64,000 nt of DNA from Paenirhizobium selenitireducens ATCC BAA-1503 (lineage in GTDB: Bacteria; Pseudomonadota; Alphaproteobacteria; Rhizobiales; Rhizobiaceae): NCBI RefSeq assembly GCF_000518785.1, contig NZ_JAEG01000001.1, positions 744,001-808,000 on the forward strand, read 5' to 3'. The notes under the pieces are model-generated. The model saw only the letters and a list, made by a program, of their open reading frames with translations, ran no database searches and was not told the origin of the DNA. A program made the position numbers and the translations under genes. This document shows positions 63,745 through 64,000 of the stretch, piece by piece (positions within the stretch are counted from its first letter, which is position 1; each line of letters begins with the position of its first letter).

Positions 63745-64000
63745 GGGGCAGTTCCTTCTTTTTACGCGGGCTGCGCATAACACGTCCTCGGCAAAACTTA
63801 AATCCGCGAAGCCTTGCCGGTAAACTGTGCGATCCCGGTAATTTCGTTGGAGTTTTTCCCCGTCTGCGCTTAGTTTTGCCGCAAAACGGGTGCCGGCCTG
63901 ACGGTTGTGTCGCACGCATCGGGAATGACCGGCAGCCATTGCCGCGGCAGGTATGCGACCGCCGCCCAACAGGCGCCGCAAGAACAAGGAAGTACAAAGT

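Noticed and set aside
63745-64000. Open frames on both strands at the right edge
   Set aside because: No ribosome site, no recognisable peptide and no continuation in the window; nothing could be supported.

Overview
The window reads as chromosomal DNA of an alphaproteobacterium of the Rhizobiaceae (Rhizobium / Agrobacterium / Ensifer type). The grounds are GC-rich coding bias, the dnaG-cyclase-rpoD block, widely separated carA and carB, and the order greA-lpsB-(polysaccharide genes)-lrp-trxB-lsrB-sRNA-arsR. As I remember it, that order matches the S. meliloti chromosome around lpsB, lrp and lsrB. I ran no database search. Family names come from motif recognition, and promoter, operator and terminator calls were made by eye.

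Layout. 1-2445: the start of a type I secretion ABC transporter gene at the left edge, then an accessory patch with an IS3-like transposase relic and a two-gene overlapping module (DUF5343 winged-helix-like protein plus a TIGR02391/Ymh protein with an RNxxxH HEPN motif), ending at a CAT-anticodon tRNA. 2.6-9.5 kb: SIMPL protein, YjbQ, a GAF-PAS-GGDEF-EAL protein, small enzymes and a divergent lysG-type regulator / lysE-type exporter pair. 9.7-16.9 kb: DUF930 protein, rpoD, a membrane adenylate cyclase and dnaG, all on the minus strand. 17-29 kb: an orphan brnA antitoxin, yqeY, carA, MATE pump, zinc metallopeptidase, GST, DUF1868, amidase, chemoreceptor and PAP2 enzyme. 29.3-38.7 kb: carB, a broken DUF4258 gene with its intact DUF2283 partner, an ArsR/SRPBCC/SRPBCC/MFS cluster, an endonuclease/exonuclease/phosphatase protein and a DUF2235 lipase-like protein.

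38.8-48.6 kb is the most coherent block. greA leads into a surface-polysaccharide locus: lpsB, a Kdo-transferase-like gene, a glycosyltransferase, an FkbM methyltransferase, an unknown gene and a pyruvyltransferase. The locus becomes more A/T-rich toward its distal end and is bounded by the conserved lrp. After trxB and lsrB comes an intergenic region that fits an AbcR (alpha-r15) small RNA, with a dyad over its -35 region suited to LsrB control.

48.6-64 kb: an old-yellow-enzyme reductase, an epimerase/LysR pair, a VOC protein, a ChaA-type antiporter, an OpgC-like acyltransferase, an aspartate aminotransferase, a catalytically degenerate EAL protein, two short genes that look like decayed relics of a class GN sortase and its target, a PQQ-type sugar dehydrogenase, DUF1176, an EamA transporter, a cold-shock gene with a long leader, a BA14K-like protein and an MBL-fold hydrolase.

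The best candidate for an undescribed system is the HEPN/winged-helix pair at 979-2122. Next come the sortase relics, the swapped lps cassette and the single AbcR locus.
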